DNA of 64,000 nt from Neocallimastix lanati (nom. inval.) (taxonomy: Eukaryota > Neocallimastigomycota > Neocallimastigomycetes > Neocallimastigales > Neocallimastigaceae), in contig JACVTC010000031.1 in NCBI GenBank assembly GCA_016946835.1, positions 900,001-964,000 on the forward strand, written 5' to 3'. The first letter of the stretch is position 1. Each line of letters begins with the position of its first letter. Under the pieces are notes generated by a model, which saw only the letters and a list, made by a program, of their open reading frames with translations, was not told where the DNA came from and ran no database searches. The translations under genes and the position numbers were made by a program. Shown here piece after piece: positions 36,610 through 49,453 of the stretch.

Positions 36610-38329
36610 CTTTATAATATTTTTTATATATATAAAAATTATTTATTTTCCTCTTAGTGTTGGGTTTGAATTACTAAATAAAAAAAAGAACTAGCTTTTT
36701 TTTTTCTTTCTTTTTTTTTTAATAAAGTTTATCAATTGTTTGTTTTTTATAACTTTGATTAATAAAATTATTTTCTAATATTTTTATCAAAAAAACTAAA
36801 AATAATTTTCAAAAAAAATTTAATACAGAAAAATTGAAATTTTAAAAAAAGAAGAATTTTTAAAGGTTTTTATCTTTTTCTTAAGAAAAATTAATAAATA
36901 AATAAATAGTAAATAAATAAAAATATTATTTAAGTTATAAAATCAATTATATTTATCTAATATTTTATAATATATATTTTATTAAAAAAATTAATAAAAA
37001 AAATTATAAACTAATAAAATATATAAAAAAAAAAAAAAAGATGATGAAAAAAAATGAATCCCCCCTTTTAGTTAATAAATAAAATTTAATTATTTAATTT
37101 TATTATATATAAAAAATTATTATATAAATAATACTATAAAAAATTTTATTTATTATTATTATTTATCATTTATTTAATTATCATTTATTTATTTATTTAT
37201 TTATTATTTATTTATTTATTAATTATTATTTATTTATTTATTAATTATTATTTATTTAATTATTACTTATTATTTATTTATTTATTTATTATTTATTTAT
37301 TTATTTATTATTTATTATTTATTATTTATTATATATTATTTATTTAATTATTATTTCTTATATATTTACTATTTATATAATTATAATTTGATATTTTAAA
37401 AATTAAAAATAATTTAAATAATTGGTTTAAAAAAAAAGTTTATTTAATAATAAAAAAAAATAATAATATGAAAATACATTATAATAAATATTATTGATTA
37501 CTTTTTTAATATTATATTATATTATTAATATAATTTATATATATTATTTATTATACTTTTTTTTATTATTAGTCAAATTTAATAATAGTTTGAAGCATAT
37601 TTAAATTGAATTTTAATTATTAACATTTATAAAACTCTATATAATATTATTATCATTAATTTAATATTTAAAACAAATAAAATAAATATAATATATAATA
37701 AATGTAATAATAATAAGTACTTTGAATGGAAAATCAATTTATCTTTTATATATAAAAATTTACCATAATTTTAAAACAAATAAAATTTTGGCTCCATTTT
37801 TTTATATTATTTATATATATTAATATATATTAAAGTTGAATATAATAAATGGTAATATAATATTAAATGTTTTTATACAATTTATTATTTTTTATTTAGA
37901 TTTTATTATGAAAGAGACTAAAAAATGAACCGCAATTACTATATATATACATATATAGTTTTAAACAATTCATGGTATAAAGTTGAAAATAAAGAAAAAA
38001 TTAATATGAGTAGTACAGCACAAAGAAAAGTTTAAATGAGTAGTACAGTACAAAGAAAAGTATACTGGAGTAGTGCGTTACTGAGAGGTATTATTTTTCT
38101 TCATATTCTAAATAAACTAATAAAGAATGGTTATTATGTTCAATAATGTTCAGTAATTGTGGTATTAAGTATTTAGACAATATATACTTTCATAAACAGT
38201 GTCATATTTTTTTTTTATAAATTTGATAATTTAATTTTAAATAATAAAAAAGGAAAATTAATTAATTATTATAAAAAGAAATAACGATTTAATTTTAAAA
38301 TAAAAAAAAAAAAAAAAAAAAAAAATTAA
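36610..38329. other. AT-rich region upstream of the dockerin gene
   Basis: The promoter side of the dockerin gene is at the left edge. Further right lie a (TTTA/TTA)n compound microsatellite (about 37140-37380) and, at 38005-38085, a 38 bp near-direct repeat of gagtagtaca(g)cacaaagaaaag. No gene seen. Confidence 0.5.
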
Positions 38330-38450
38330 TAGTAATAAGCAACAATTAATGATATTTCATAAAATCAATTTTCTTTGACAATTGTTCCATGTTCAATTTA
38401 ATATTTAACCATAGAGTTCTTCATAATCTGGTGGTTGTTAATCACAATAA
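38330..38450 (-). pseudogene. Ankyrin-repeat fragment
   Basis: Minus-strand sequence corresponding to 53980-54130. It shares taaccatagagtt...tctggtggt (38403-38434) and taagcaacaattaatg (38336-38351), and encodes a degenerate N-x-EQ end of an ankyrin repeat. Too short to classify further. Confidence 0.4.
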
Positions 38451-38539
38451 TAATAAAAAAAAAAAAATATTTACATATCCTCAATAAAATCAAAGCTATT
38501 AATATTAAAATATTTATTATTAATTTTAACATCAAATTT

Positions 38540-38784
38540 ATTAATTATTATTTATTTATTTTAAAATAAAAAATATATAAACTTTACTTATTAAATATAC
38601 TAATTTATAATACCATAATATATAAAATATAAATTATTGGAAAATTCAAGATTATATAAACTAGATGTGGCTTATATAATAAGCAATGAAGTTTATTAAA
38701 CAATAAAAATAATGTATTTCAAATTAATCTATTTTAATTTATTTTACATTCATTTATATTTTAATTTCTTAATATTCTAACATT
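38540..38784 (-). repeat. Putative 3' LTR of the copia element
   Basis: Minus-strand start TGTTAGAATATTAAG; shares gaaatacattatttt, ataagccacat and ttttcc.ataattt with the 5' LTR at its other end. The terminal CA side could not be fixed, so the left limit is approximate. Confidence 0.65.
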
Positions 38785-40513
38785 CCCCTGTCAAACTTAG
38801 TAGTTTGAATTATCAAAGATTATGTTTGAAAACTTGGTTATTTTGGGTCCATTGACGTTTTTAGTTAACACATTAGCAAACATGTTTTCAGTCTCAATAT
38901 ATTCTAATCTTTACAATATGATCTTTATTAAAATAAAATTTTAAACTAATATGATTTAATTTTGTGTTTATTTATAAGTATTCAATTGTCGTTTTACTTT
39001 ATAAATTATCTGTATAAATTTTAATTGGTTGCTTATAATTAAACAATTCAATCAAAATGTTTCTTATGGATAAGCATTTGTTTAGCACATTCGGTGGTTC
39101 CTATGTATACTGCTTCTATTGTTGAGGTAGCAACAGTTGACTGTTTCTTTGAACTCCAACTTAGGGATCTGTTCTTATTAAAATAAGACTTCCAGAGGTA
39201 AATGTTCCATCAGTAATATCTCCTCCAAGATCAGCATCTACATAATCAATTACTTACCCTGTTCTCTTGTAAGTGATTTTGTAATTATTGGTTGAATTTA
39301 AATATTTTAAAATATTTACGATTTTGTGTCAGTCAGAAATTTAAGGATTTTCAGCGGTTCTTGATGCTTTATTAATTGCAATAGATATTTCAGATCTAGT
39401 ACATTTTGATAAATATATTAATGACCCAAAAGCGCTCTTATAGGTGGTTTTATTGAATGAGATTTTATTTTCTTCTAAGTTGTCACCAGTGCAAGGTGTT
39501 TTATCCCTTCTGGCATTATTAATTCTAAATTTTAAAAGAATATTTTTAATAAAATTATTCTGAAAAATTGAATAGTAGTTACCTGATTAACATAAATTCC
39601 AATAATGCAAACAACTTTTTCATTCGTTACTTTCTTAATACATGGTTCCAAAATTAATTGTTCAATGTCCATAGTAATTAAAATTCTATAATAGTTTTAT
39701 TTCAATGCCTTCCGGATTGTTTCAGTTCATATATGGCTATATTAACTTTCCAGAAACCCTTTTTATAATTCTTATCCCCTTGTGGAATTTCTTTGTACAG
39801 TTCCTTATCTAAATCTGTGTTTAAATAAGTAGCTTTGATGTCCAATTGAATAATTTCCCATTTCAATCTAGCTGCTAATGATATTATTAATTTTAAATTA
39901 TCAATACTAAGAGTTGTAGAAAATGTTAATTCATAATCAATTCCTCTAGTATGGATAAAACCTTTTGCAACAAAACGACCTTTAAACAAACGAGCTTTAA
40001 ACATTGTGATATTATTATTGCTATCTCGTTTGAATATAAACATCCACTTCGTTCTTATAGCTTTTTTACCTTTTGGTAGATGTTCTACAAATATCATAAT
40101 TTGATTATTATAAAAATTTTCTAGTTCATTACTGATTGCTTTTAATCAATCTTCTCTAATTTTACTGTTTAAAGTATCTTTAAAATTTAAAGGAATATTT
40201 AAAACCTCCTTATTATAATTTTTTTCTGTATCATTATTGCTTGTAGCTTGGGATGATATTCATTCATCTGTTAAATTAATATGAATCTTATTTTCTTTAT
40301 ATCTTTTATTATCTTTATTTTGTTCATTCTTATCTTCATGTTTTCTTTTGGTAGATTCATTAAATTTTTATTGTTCTAAGTTTTTCTTTTCGTTTTTCAA
40401 TTATTTCTCAAATTCATTATTTCTTTTAGTAGACGAATTAAAGATATATTGATTTAAATTTTTTCTTTCGATATCAAATAAAGAGTCAGTGATATTTCTT
40501 CTCTTTTCTTATA

Positions 40514-40923
40514 GGGCTAATTTCTTTTCAAGATGAAATTTGTTTTGAGGTATAACCTTAAATTTTATTAAATTTCAAAAATATCCCCCACGGCTTCATC
40601 AAATTTTAAATCATTATCAATACTGTTTTGATTTTTTGGCTTTATCATTTTCATCATCAGAAGAGTTTTCAAATTCAAAATCTTCAAAATTAGAATTAAT
40701 AAGGTTACCATGACCATCGGGCTAATTTCTTTTCAAGATGAAATTTGTTTTGAGGTATAACCTTAAATTTTATTAAATTTCAAAAATATCCCCCACGGCT
40801 TCATCAAATTTTAAATCATTATCAATACTGTTTTGATTTTTTGGCTTTATCATTTTCATCATCAGAAGAGTTTTCAAATTCAAAATCTTCAAAATTAGAA
40901 TTAATAAGGTTACCATGACCATC
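40514..40923. repeat. Exact 205 bp tandem duplication inside the copia element
   Basis: The 205 bases starting gggctaatttc at 40514 are repeated immediately from 40719, without a difference that I can see. The duplicated sequence is the linker between integrase and RT. Its identity contrasts with the diverged LTRs. Confidence 0.95.
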
Positions 40924-42299
40924 GATATTTTGATTTTTATCAGAATTTACAATCTGAACTTTATCAGACCTTTCTGAAGGTTCTTGAGGAATAATATTTT
41001 TCTCAGGAGCTAAGAATGAGCTAGGATTGTTAAAGTCATTAGTAAATATATGTGTATCGGTCGTATATAATTTCTAAGTAATTGTTTCCATTGGTAAAGT
41101 TAAATTAGAAGGGGAGTCTTCATCAAAAACGACAGTGAAGATTAAAATCATTGTAATCCATAATAGTAATGTGAACTAAAATTGAATCCTAAAAATATAT
41201 CATTTTTACCATTTGGTTCAAACTTGCTTTTACATTAGGAGAAATCTTTATAAAGAGCAATGCATCCAAAATTTTTAATAAATTTAAGATCAACTTTTTT
41301 ATTAGAGAATAGTTCATCAGGTACATTATTTGATATACCTTTGTGAGATGTAATGTTATAAAGGAAATTAGCATAAATTGCTGAGAAATGCCAGAATTTA
41401 ATGTCTATCTTACTCCAATGAAGTAAAGTTTTAATACAATTTTACAGTGTATAATTAAAAAATTCATTCTTTTCTTTATTCTGCTGATTGTACTGAGGTG
41501 AGTAGATCTTTTTTAATACCATGATTAGCACAGTAATTTTCAATTTTTCTGTTTTTGAATTCCCTACTATTATCAGTTTTAAAGAATCTAATTTTATCAT
41601 AACATTGTTTGTGAATATACTTAAGAAATTGAATTGTAATCTTTGGAACTTCAGATTTTTTTGTAAATGATAAAATCCATGATTTTCTTGCAAATTCATC
41701 AAGGAATATAATAATGAAACATTTTCTTGACCCATTAGATAAATCAATTACAATTAAATCCGAATAAAGAGTTTCCAAAATTCTAGAGGCTGCAGGAGGA
41801 ATTCCATTGTGTGGTCTTCTTTTGAGTTTCGTTATCTTACAGTCTATATATATTCAATGTCATTGATATTATGCAATTGAAGATACTTTGTATGATCATT
41901 ATGATAATATTGACCTATTAGGCGATGTCAAAGATTTATGCTTTTATCGTTAATACTGGATTTCTTGCTGTTAGTTAGGGGCGTTGATAGAATATTTTAA
42001 AAAATTAAAATATTCTATTTTAATCGTGACGTCATTAGTTAAGTTATTAGCTAAAATTGCATATTCCTTTTTGCTGTATCCTATGGCCTCATTTAAACCT
42101 TCAGTGGTTGCCTTTTTATCTTGTACCTTTGCTTTAACTTCCTTGACTATATCCTTCTCGAAATATTGTTCAAAGTTTTCACTCATACGAACATTTTCAA
42201 GCTTCCATTTCCAGGTTTCATAGTTGGATCTATTAAGTTTAATTTTCTCAGAGAGATTTACACTGTTTGTTATTTTAACCACTTGGTAAAGTCTAATTG

Positions 42300-42545
42300 A
42301 GACTCTTAATATATTTTATATGTTAATAAATAAAGTTTATATTTTAACAAAACCAATTTAATTTTTATTTAAGATTAAGGTAATTACAAATTTACAAATT
42401 ATAGGAAAATACATGATTATTTATACTAAATGTGGCTTATATAACAAACAATGAAAATAATGTATTTCAAATTCATTATTTTTTATATTAATTTATTTCA
42501 ATTTATTTTATATTCATTTCTATATGTTCAAACATTTTTTTTTTA
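42300..42545 (-). repeat. Putative 5' LTR of the copia element
   Basis: Minus-strand start TGTTTGAACATATAG, collinear with the other LTR over ~160 bp but clearly diverged (roughly four of five bases match by eye), so the insertion is old. Confidence 0.65.
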
Positions 42546-43230
42546 ATATTTAAATAAATGATAACTTCCATTAAAAAAATTTTTTTTAATATAATTTTAC
42601 TATTCTGATTTATTAATTAATAGGTTATTATAATTAAAATTTAAATATTAATATATAAAATATAATAATATACATGAAATATTAAATAATTTTATTTAAT
42701 ACTTTTATTATTTAAAAATTTTTATTTCTTTTTTAAATGTAATGTTATATCATTCTTTATCAGCTTAATTTACTTAGTTCTGGCCAACCACTGTAGCACA
42801 ATCCTTTTTCAGTAAAGTAATAATTGTATTATAGATCTGTAATGAGAATATCATAATATTTATACTCAAGTATATTACTATGTGTTCTTAGGGTATTTAT
42901 GATGGTTGCTTCCTTTAATTTTTCTTTTATCAATAGCAGAAGGAAGGTTACTACATCCTCTGTATAGGTAAATATTCCTATTTTTAAAAACTATATATAT
43001 ATATATATGTTAAAGATGTAAATTTTATTGAGCTTATTTTAATACATTTTTTAAAAACATATTGTTTGAAAATTAGTATTTCTAGTATACAATTTAATTA
43101 ACATTTTAATTAATATTCTTATTTTATTACAACTTTTATTATAATTTTAAATATTAAATAGTTTATTATATATAAATATGATATGTTATAACAATATATA
43201 TAGTAATATATATAGTTTATATAATTTACT

Positions 43231-43240
<10 letters not shown>
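42546..43240. other. Spacer with an unassigned less AT-rich island
   Basis: At about 42765-42985 the minus strand is open for about 50 residues, with KEKLKEATIINTL and NILEYKYYDILITDL, then a stop and YYFTEKGLCYSGWPEL. It looks like former coding sequence, but I do not recognise the family. Confidence 0.4.
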
Positions 43241-43260
<20 letters not shown>

Positions 43261-43263
<3 letters not shown>

Positions 43264-43750
43264 CTATCCCTTGTAAGTCTTGATCATATCATCCCAGCCA
43301 CAACAGACAACTAATATCAGACAAACTTTATAGCGGGTGTATCAGGATACAACAAAGTGCTCCCATGCCATACCATTTCGTCGACGCTCTCAGTCACGGA
43401 TTACAGAACCACAAGATTTGGAGATGATGGATACGGCAAGCCACAACCACATACACTATAACATTATTATTTATTTACTACATTCCTTTCTCCAAATTAG
43501 GAAATCTATCCTAACACGTGATGAACACGCAGATACATTAACTAATGAGGATTTACAATACGCAGGAATCACCCCGCTTCAGGCAATGTATACGTACAAC
43601 TGAGAAGCACAATCATAGTGTAGACGATGACTTGTTCGATTTAGGGTTAGGTTGTCAAATGGGTGGTAAGGTGGAATTGAACTCTGGACTATTGACCTCC
43701 CGATCTCACGGAGTTCTATTTACTAATATAGATTCAAAATTTTTTTTAAT
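43261..43750 (+). other. GC-elevated island of unknown origin
   Basis: Clearly richer in G+C than its surroundings. Two overlapping plus-strand frames (43337-43603, 43545-43757) contain ITEPQDLEMMDTASHN and SILTRDEHADTLTNEDLQYA. The composition and the DLEMMD pattern could come from a retroelement gag. On the minus strand gagttcaattccacc (about 43673-43687) resembles a tRNA B box. Origin not settled. Confidence 0.35.
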
Positions 43751-43759
43751 TTTATAAGC

Positions 43760-44540
43760 CTCTTAAACATGTATTTAATATTTTGAAATATGTATGATCC
43801 ATCAAATGTATTTTATGTGTATAACTATCATTAATTTATGTATTCTTGTAAAAAAAATAAATCTTCTTTAAATTAATGAAGTTAGTAAATAAACAAATAT
43901 TGCGATTTTTATCAGATTAAGAGTCTCATTTGACTCATTAAGTTTGTGTAGAAGTTTACAATACTTATTTAATTACTAAATTTAGCAATTTAGTAATTTA
44001 GCAATTTAGTAATTTAATAATTTAGAAATTTAGAAATTTATTATAATTGGGATATTCAAGATTAACGACACTTGAACACACACATACATAAATAAGAAAC
44101 ATATTAGATTTAGGGAATTAGTATTTAAAAAAAATATTTCTTATATAATTTAATAGTTAGTAATAAGAAATAGTAATTAGTAATTTATAATTATTAAGCG
44201 AATTTATAAAATAATATATAATATTAGCAGATGACTGGAACAACTGAAATAAGTAGATAAAATAAATAACATAAAAAATATATAATATAAATTTTTTTAT
44301 TTAAAATGTTACACAATAAAATTATTATTATAATTTTCCAAATATGTAGTAAACTCAAAATAAATTAATAAAATTAACATACTATGAGGTAATGAATATG
44401 ATTTATAATTATTATTTTTCAATTCCTTCAATATAAATTTTTAAATTGTAATAGTAATAGTAATAGTAATAGTAATAGTAATAGTAATAGTAATAGTAAT
44501 AGTAATAGTAATAATAATAGTAATAGTAATAGTAATAGTA

Positions 44541-44576
<36 letters not shown>

Positions 44577-46590
44577 GAAAAAATAATACAGTTGTAATAA
44601 TAGTATAAATAAATAAATAAATAAATAAATAGATAGATAATTGGTTTCCAACTTTATTTAATTATTCTATTGACACCATAATAAATATCTATAATTAGTA
44701 GGAATACTATTATAGACTATGAGTAAAATCAAGTAAGAATCATTATTCATTTATATTACGGTGACAGCAAAAAAAAAATAGGTTTGAAGACCCCAAGGTA
44801 CCCTGTCTATCTATGATCAGCCCAGAGAAAATTTAGAAAACAAATATTTTCAATTCTTTACCCACCGAGTCACTCTAACTGAATAATTTTATTGACGTTC
44901 CAGTATAGTACTGATACTATTAATAAAAATTCTTTTACTATATTAATTTAATATTAATAACTATTATAATAATAATTATTATATATGAAATAAAAATATT
45001 GATTATATCAATAATTAAAATACTAATAATAATAATAATAATAAAATTGTTATTATAAATACTTTTATATGGTTTTAATAAATCTACTACTATTGTTATT
45101 AATATATTATTATTAATATTAATATTTTATTATTATAATTATTTACATTTACTCCAATTTTTTATTCAAAAAAATAAGATAAAAATAAAAGATAATAATT
45201 CTTAATATAAATATTAAAAGGACATATGAAACCACATATAAAGTTATCTACAAATAAAATTATAAAATTACAAACCATAATATAAAATAATATTTATTAA
45301 TATTAGTTTATATAATTAATTATATTTTCATATTTTAATATAAGCATTTTTTTAAATCATTTAATACAATTTTTTATTTAAATTTTTTATTTTAATTTTT
45401 TATTTTAATTTTCTATTCCAAAAGTCCTTTTTACTTATATATCATTTTAATATTGTTTTAAAAATTAATATTTGAATTTTTACTAAAAAATATGATTATA
45501 TATGTAAATAGATTAAAGAAAAATAATAAAAAAATTTTTTTCAAAAAAAAAATGTATTGAAATAAGCTTTATATATATATATATATATATTTTGAATAAA
45601 TAAATATTAAAATAAGTTTATGCTTTATACTATAATACTATAACTTTTGAATTATTCAATTCAATCATATCACTAATTATTGTAGTTTTTTTATGTAGTT
45701 TAAAATTCTAATCTTTAGTAATTCTATAGTAAATGAAACTTTGAGAATCAAATTCTACTACAATATTTCAATTCTATGATATTTCTATTAATAATATTAT
45801 ATATAACTGTAGTCTCTCTAGACAAAATAAGAAATTAATTTTACTTTTTACTATTCGTTTATTTGATGATGATTCCTTAGAAAATTACTAAAAATCAATC
45901 CTTTAAATATTGTATTCATTTAACTAGTGATAGATATATTAATAATAATAATAAAGAATTTTTAAAATGAAATAAAGAAGTTATTGCTGTAGTTTTCATT
46001 ACCAAAATACAGGGTTTAATGTTACTGGAAATTAATATAAAAAATCAAATATAAAAATATATATATATATTTCAAATCACGCTCACGCTCAAGCTCAAGC
46101 TCAAATGTCTCAACATCAAAAGAGAATGTATAATATATTCATTTTAAATATTATTATACATAATAAATGAATATATAAATCTTTAAAAAAAAAAAAAAAA
46201 AAGTAATAATTAAAACCAAAGTTAAAATTGTAAAATTAAAAGGAATTAATACTATTACAAGTACTATAATAGCAATAAGAAGTATTCAGTATTTTTAATA
46301 TTAAATATACAAAATAAATTATTAATAAATAATAATATGTAAATAAATAAATAAATAATAAAATAAATATATATATAACACATTAAATTTCATTATTACA
46401 CTAAATTTATATTATTTTTATTATAATCTTTATGTATTTATTATTTAATATGTACAATGTTAAAGTTTTATATATTGTATTTTTAAAATTTATCAACACA
46501 ATACTATTTTTTTTTTTTTTTTTTGCTTTTTTTTAATTGACATATTGAATAAAATGATTATTAATATTGATTTTCCCGTGTTTCCATTAT
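43760..46590. other. AT-rich intergenic region
   Basis: No supported gene. It includes a second less AT-rich patch at about 44775-44920 (gaccccaaggtaccctgtct ... cccaccgagtcactct) of unknown nature, a microsatellite at 44447-44640, and scattered AT repeats. Confidence 0.5.
44447..44640. repeat. Compound AATAGT / AAT / AAAT microsatellite
   Basis: About 15 AATAGT units (44447-44545), then AAT units, then AAAT units ending in agatagat. Long tyrosine frames on the opposite strand are artefacts of this repeat. Confidence 0.95.
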
Positions 46591-48522
46591 TTATGCCTTT
46601 ACTAATGAATTGTAGTGTTCACCAAGTCCAAATGAATGTAAATGATATCTATTTAATATATGAAAATACATAAAAGTTATATATATATATATATAAAAGT
46701 TTAATGATATATATACTTAAACTTTAACAAGAATTTATAGTTTAATTAAAATAAAATAAAAAATATTATTTAAATTGTAATGGATTAATTACGATATATA
46801 TAATTTTTCTTTTGGAAAATCAGCTCCAATTTCAATTGGTGCAGATTCAGCTTGGATAATAGTAATAGGATGCTCTAAAGCTTGAGAAATAGCTTGAGTC
46901 TTAAAAAAAAATTAATTAAATAATTAGTTATTATTTTAAATAAATAATAGTATTTGCATTATTATATTATAATATATTTATATAAAAATTTTATAAACAA
47001 AACAAAACAAAACAAAACAAAAAAAAAAAAGATATTCACTTCTAATTGCCCACCCCAGAGAGCAGTAAATTCAACATCATCACAATAACGTTGATATTCA
47101 TCTATTTAAGTTATATACATGTATATGAATATAAATATTTGTAAATAAATATATATATTAGTTATAAAATTATTTTATTTATTAATTAGTATATACACAT
47201 AAATATATATATATATATATATTATTTTTTTTTTTTTTTTTTTTTCAATTATTACCTTCTGAATATAATTCACCATTATTATTTAATAAAAATGGATAGA
47301 AATCGTCATAATGATTTCTCATGTAATCAGCAGCAATTCTTCTTAAATCTTTGTAATCATACTAAAAAATAATAATATTATATTTAAAGTATAATAAATT
47401 AAATGTTATTTTAAAAATTTATAATGTTTATTTAATAATTGATGATAGCGTTTTACATACATTTTCACCAACTAAAGATAACTGATGTGCAATAGAATTG
47501 TATAAACTAAATACAAATTATATTAAATATATTAATTTTTGAATTTTATGATATATATAATATTTTAAAAAATTATTTATATTATTATGAATAATACCAA
47601 TGACCATCAGCAATAATCTTTGTTATTATTTTTTTTTTAAAAAAAAATATACATATATATATATATTTATGCATATATTTTATATTATTAATAATAAATT
47701 AATTTATAATTATGGATTTAAATTATTTTTTCTTTATCAATTTTTATGAATAAAATTCAATTATAAACATTTACTTCATGAATTTTTAATCCTAAATCAT
47801 TTAATTTCTTTTGGAAAGCTTCATTTTCAACTTCCTTTGTGTTAACCATGTTTTCAGCTTCTTTTTCAGCTTGCTTTTGCATTTCCAATAATTTTGCTGC
47901 TTTTCTTTCCTTCATAATTTTTTAAAAAAAAATAATTAATAATTTAATTAAATACTATTTTTATAGCTTTGTTTAATAAACATATTTTAGATATGTACTT
48001 TTCTTAATTTCTGTCTATTTGGTTTTTTTGGTTTTTGTTGTTGTATTGGAAAAGTATTACTTTCAATTGCATTCTTAATATGATTAGTTTATATATAATG
48101 ATTTTTTTAAAATTAATATAAAATATTTATAGAGTTTTTTCTTAAATCTTAATAATAAATATTATAAATATAAAATGTTTGTTGTCCATCTTATTATTAA
48201 TTTGTTTTCTGAATAATAAATATTTTATATTATATATTTTAAAAAAGAATTATTTGTTTATAAATACTTTTATAGTATCTTCAGATTCTGCTGCTTTAGT
48301 TTCTGAATTATTGTTTTCATTATTGTCTGTTGAAGCGTTATTAGCATTAAATTCATCAATTTCTTTTTGATGTCTAGCTTTAATTTCAGCTTCCATAGTT
48401 TGAATTTCTTGTTGAACTTCCTTCTTTCTTTTTTTATTTCCACCAATGGATTTTTTTAATTGCATAATTTTTGCTTGCATTTCTTTTAATTCTTTTTTTT
48501 GCCGTGCTTTTAATTCCTCCAT
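46591..48522 (-). CDS. OTU2: OTU-domain deubiquitinase, OTUD6B/Otu2 type
   Basis: Nine exons by my reading: 48268-48522, 47999-48073, 47775-47909, 47598-47617, 47461-47506, 47256-47361, 47040-47101, 46793-46899, 46591-46648. Phases match throughout, giving 287 residues, about the family length. The N-terminus (1-~75) is a Glu/Lys coiled coil (MEELKARQKKELKEMQAKI) as in OTUD6 proteins. The OTU protease fold follows: ADGHCLYNSIAHQL (158-171) with D159 and nucleophile C162, then ALWGGQLE (226-233), and GLGEHYN (276-282) with catalytic H280. A 20-base exon and a codon split inside the active-site Cys are striking. The enzyme removes ubiquitin in the cytosol; yeast Otu2 acts on ribosomal ubiquitin. 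It faces the Bsd2-like gene across ~930 bp. Confidence 0.9.
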
Positions 48523-49453
48523 TTTTATTTATATTTATTTATATATGTAAAAAAAAAATAATAATAATAATAAATTATTTTATAATTATTTTCTATTTTA
48601 TTTTAACACAAAAAAAAAAATTTTTAAAAATAATTAAAAAAAAAAAATTATATATTATAAATATATATTATACAGATAAAATAATAATACAATAAAAAAA
48701 AATTAATCCATAAAGATAATAATATATATATTAATTATTATATATGGATCTTTAAATTTTAAGTATGTGAAATAATTTTAATGTCAACAGCTTATAAATA
48801 TATGTCAAATAGCAATAGATTATAATTATAACATGTGTCATTTAAATGATTTTAAATTCTTTATATATAAATAATTAAACCAAGAATGATTTATAATAAA
48901 TTTTATTTTATTTTATTATTTTATTTTATATTATTTTATTCATTATTTCTCTGGATATTCACCCTTAATGATACATTAATAAATATTAAAGTATTTAAAA
49001 AAATAAAAAAATTTCTTTTTTTTTTTTTTTTATTTTAAACTTCTATTCCTTTCGACTAAATTAAACTTTTAAATATAACTAGATTAGTTTATTGGATAAT
49101 TCATTGATTAATTAAATTAATTATTAATATATGCTTTTTTTTTTTATATATTTTCTGTCGTTTTTCTTACAATATTAAATTCTTCATTAATTAATTAGAT
49201 ATTATTTTACATATTAAATTATTATAATTAATATTATTTTTAATATTAATCGTAATATTTATAGAAATATATGTTATCAATTTTTATTAAAAAAAAAAAA
49301 AAAAAAAAAAAAGAATAAAATGTAAAAAAAATAAAATTTATGTTTTTTTTTTTTTTTTTTTTTTTAGTAAAAAAATAAAATGAATATTCTTTATAAATAT
49401 TCAATATATATATAAGGTTGAATGAAATTTTTGAAAATATATATTATGTAAAA
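48523..49453. promoter_or_regulatory. Divergent intergenic region between OTU2-like and BSD2-like genes
   Basis: The only sequence between two outward-pointing starts, so it must hold both promoters. It contains A/T homopolymers and no recognised factor site. A palindrome-like pair catatataa/ttatatatg lies near 48720-48745. Confidence 0.5.

Larger units (their letters stand above)
38540..42545 (-). mobile_element. Ty1/copia retrotransposon with both LTRs, degenerate
   Basis: Minus-strand element in canonical copia order. Gag N-terminus: 41971-42282, KIKLNRSNYETWKWKLENV. Integrase core: 41476-41778, with the Asp at YSDLIVIDLS, DEFARKSWILSF, and the second Asp in FFKTDNSREFKN. RT: 39702-40097, RFVAKGFIHTRGIDYELTFS and IIQLDIKATYLNTDL. 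A decayed YVDD as IGIYVNQ lies near 39595. RNase H at about 39090-39255 has YVDADLGGD. The putative 5' LTR ends at 42545 and the 3' LTR begins near 38784. A purine run GACAGGGGAA precedes the 3' LTR, as a polypurine tract should. Frameshifts and stops in every domain mean it is immobile. Confidence 0.88.

Noticed and set aside
44412-44651. Tyrosine-repeat protein
   Set aside because: Microsatellite translation.
46789-46899. OTU protein ending at KEKLYIS
   Set aside because: That stop would leave out the catalytic His; a GT within the last codons and an AG before 46648 restore GLGEHYN in phase, so a ninth exon is preferred.
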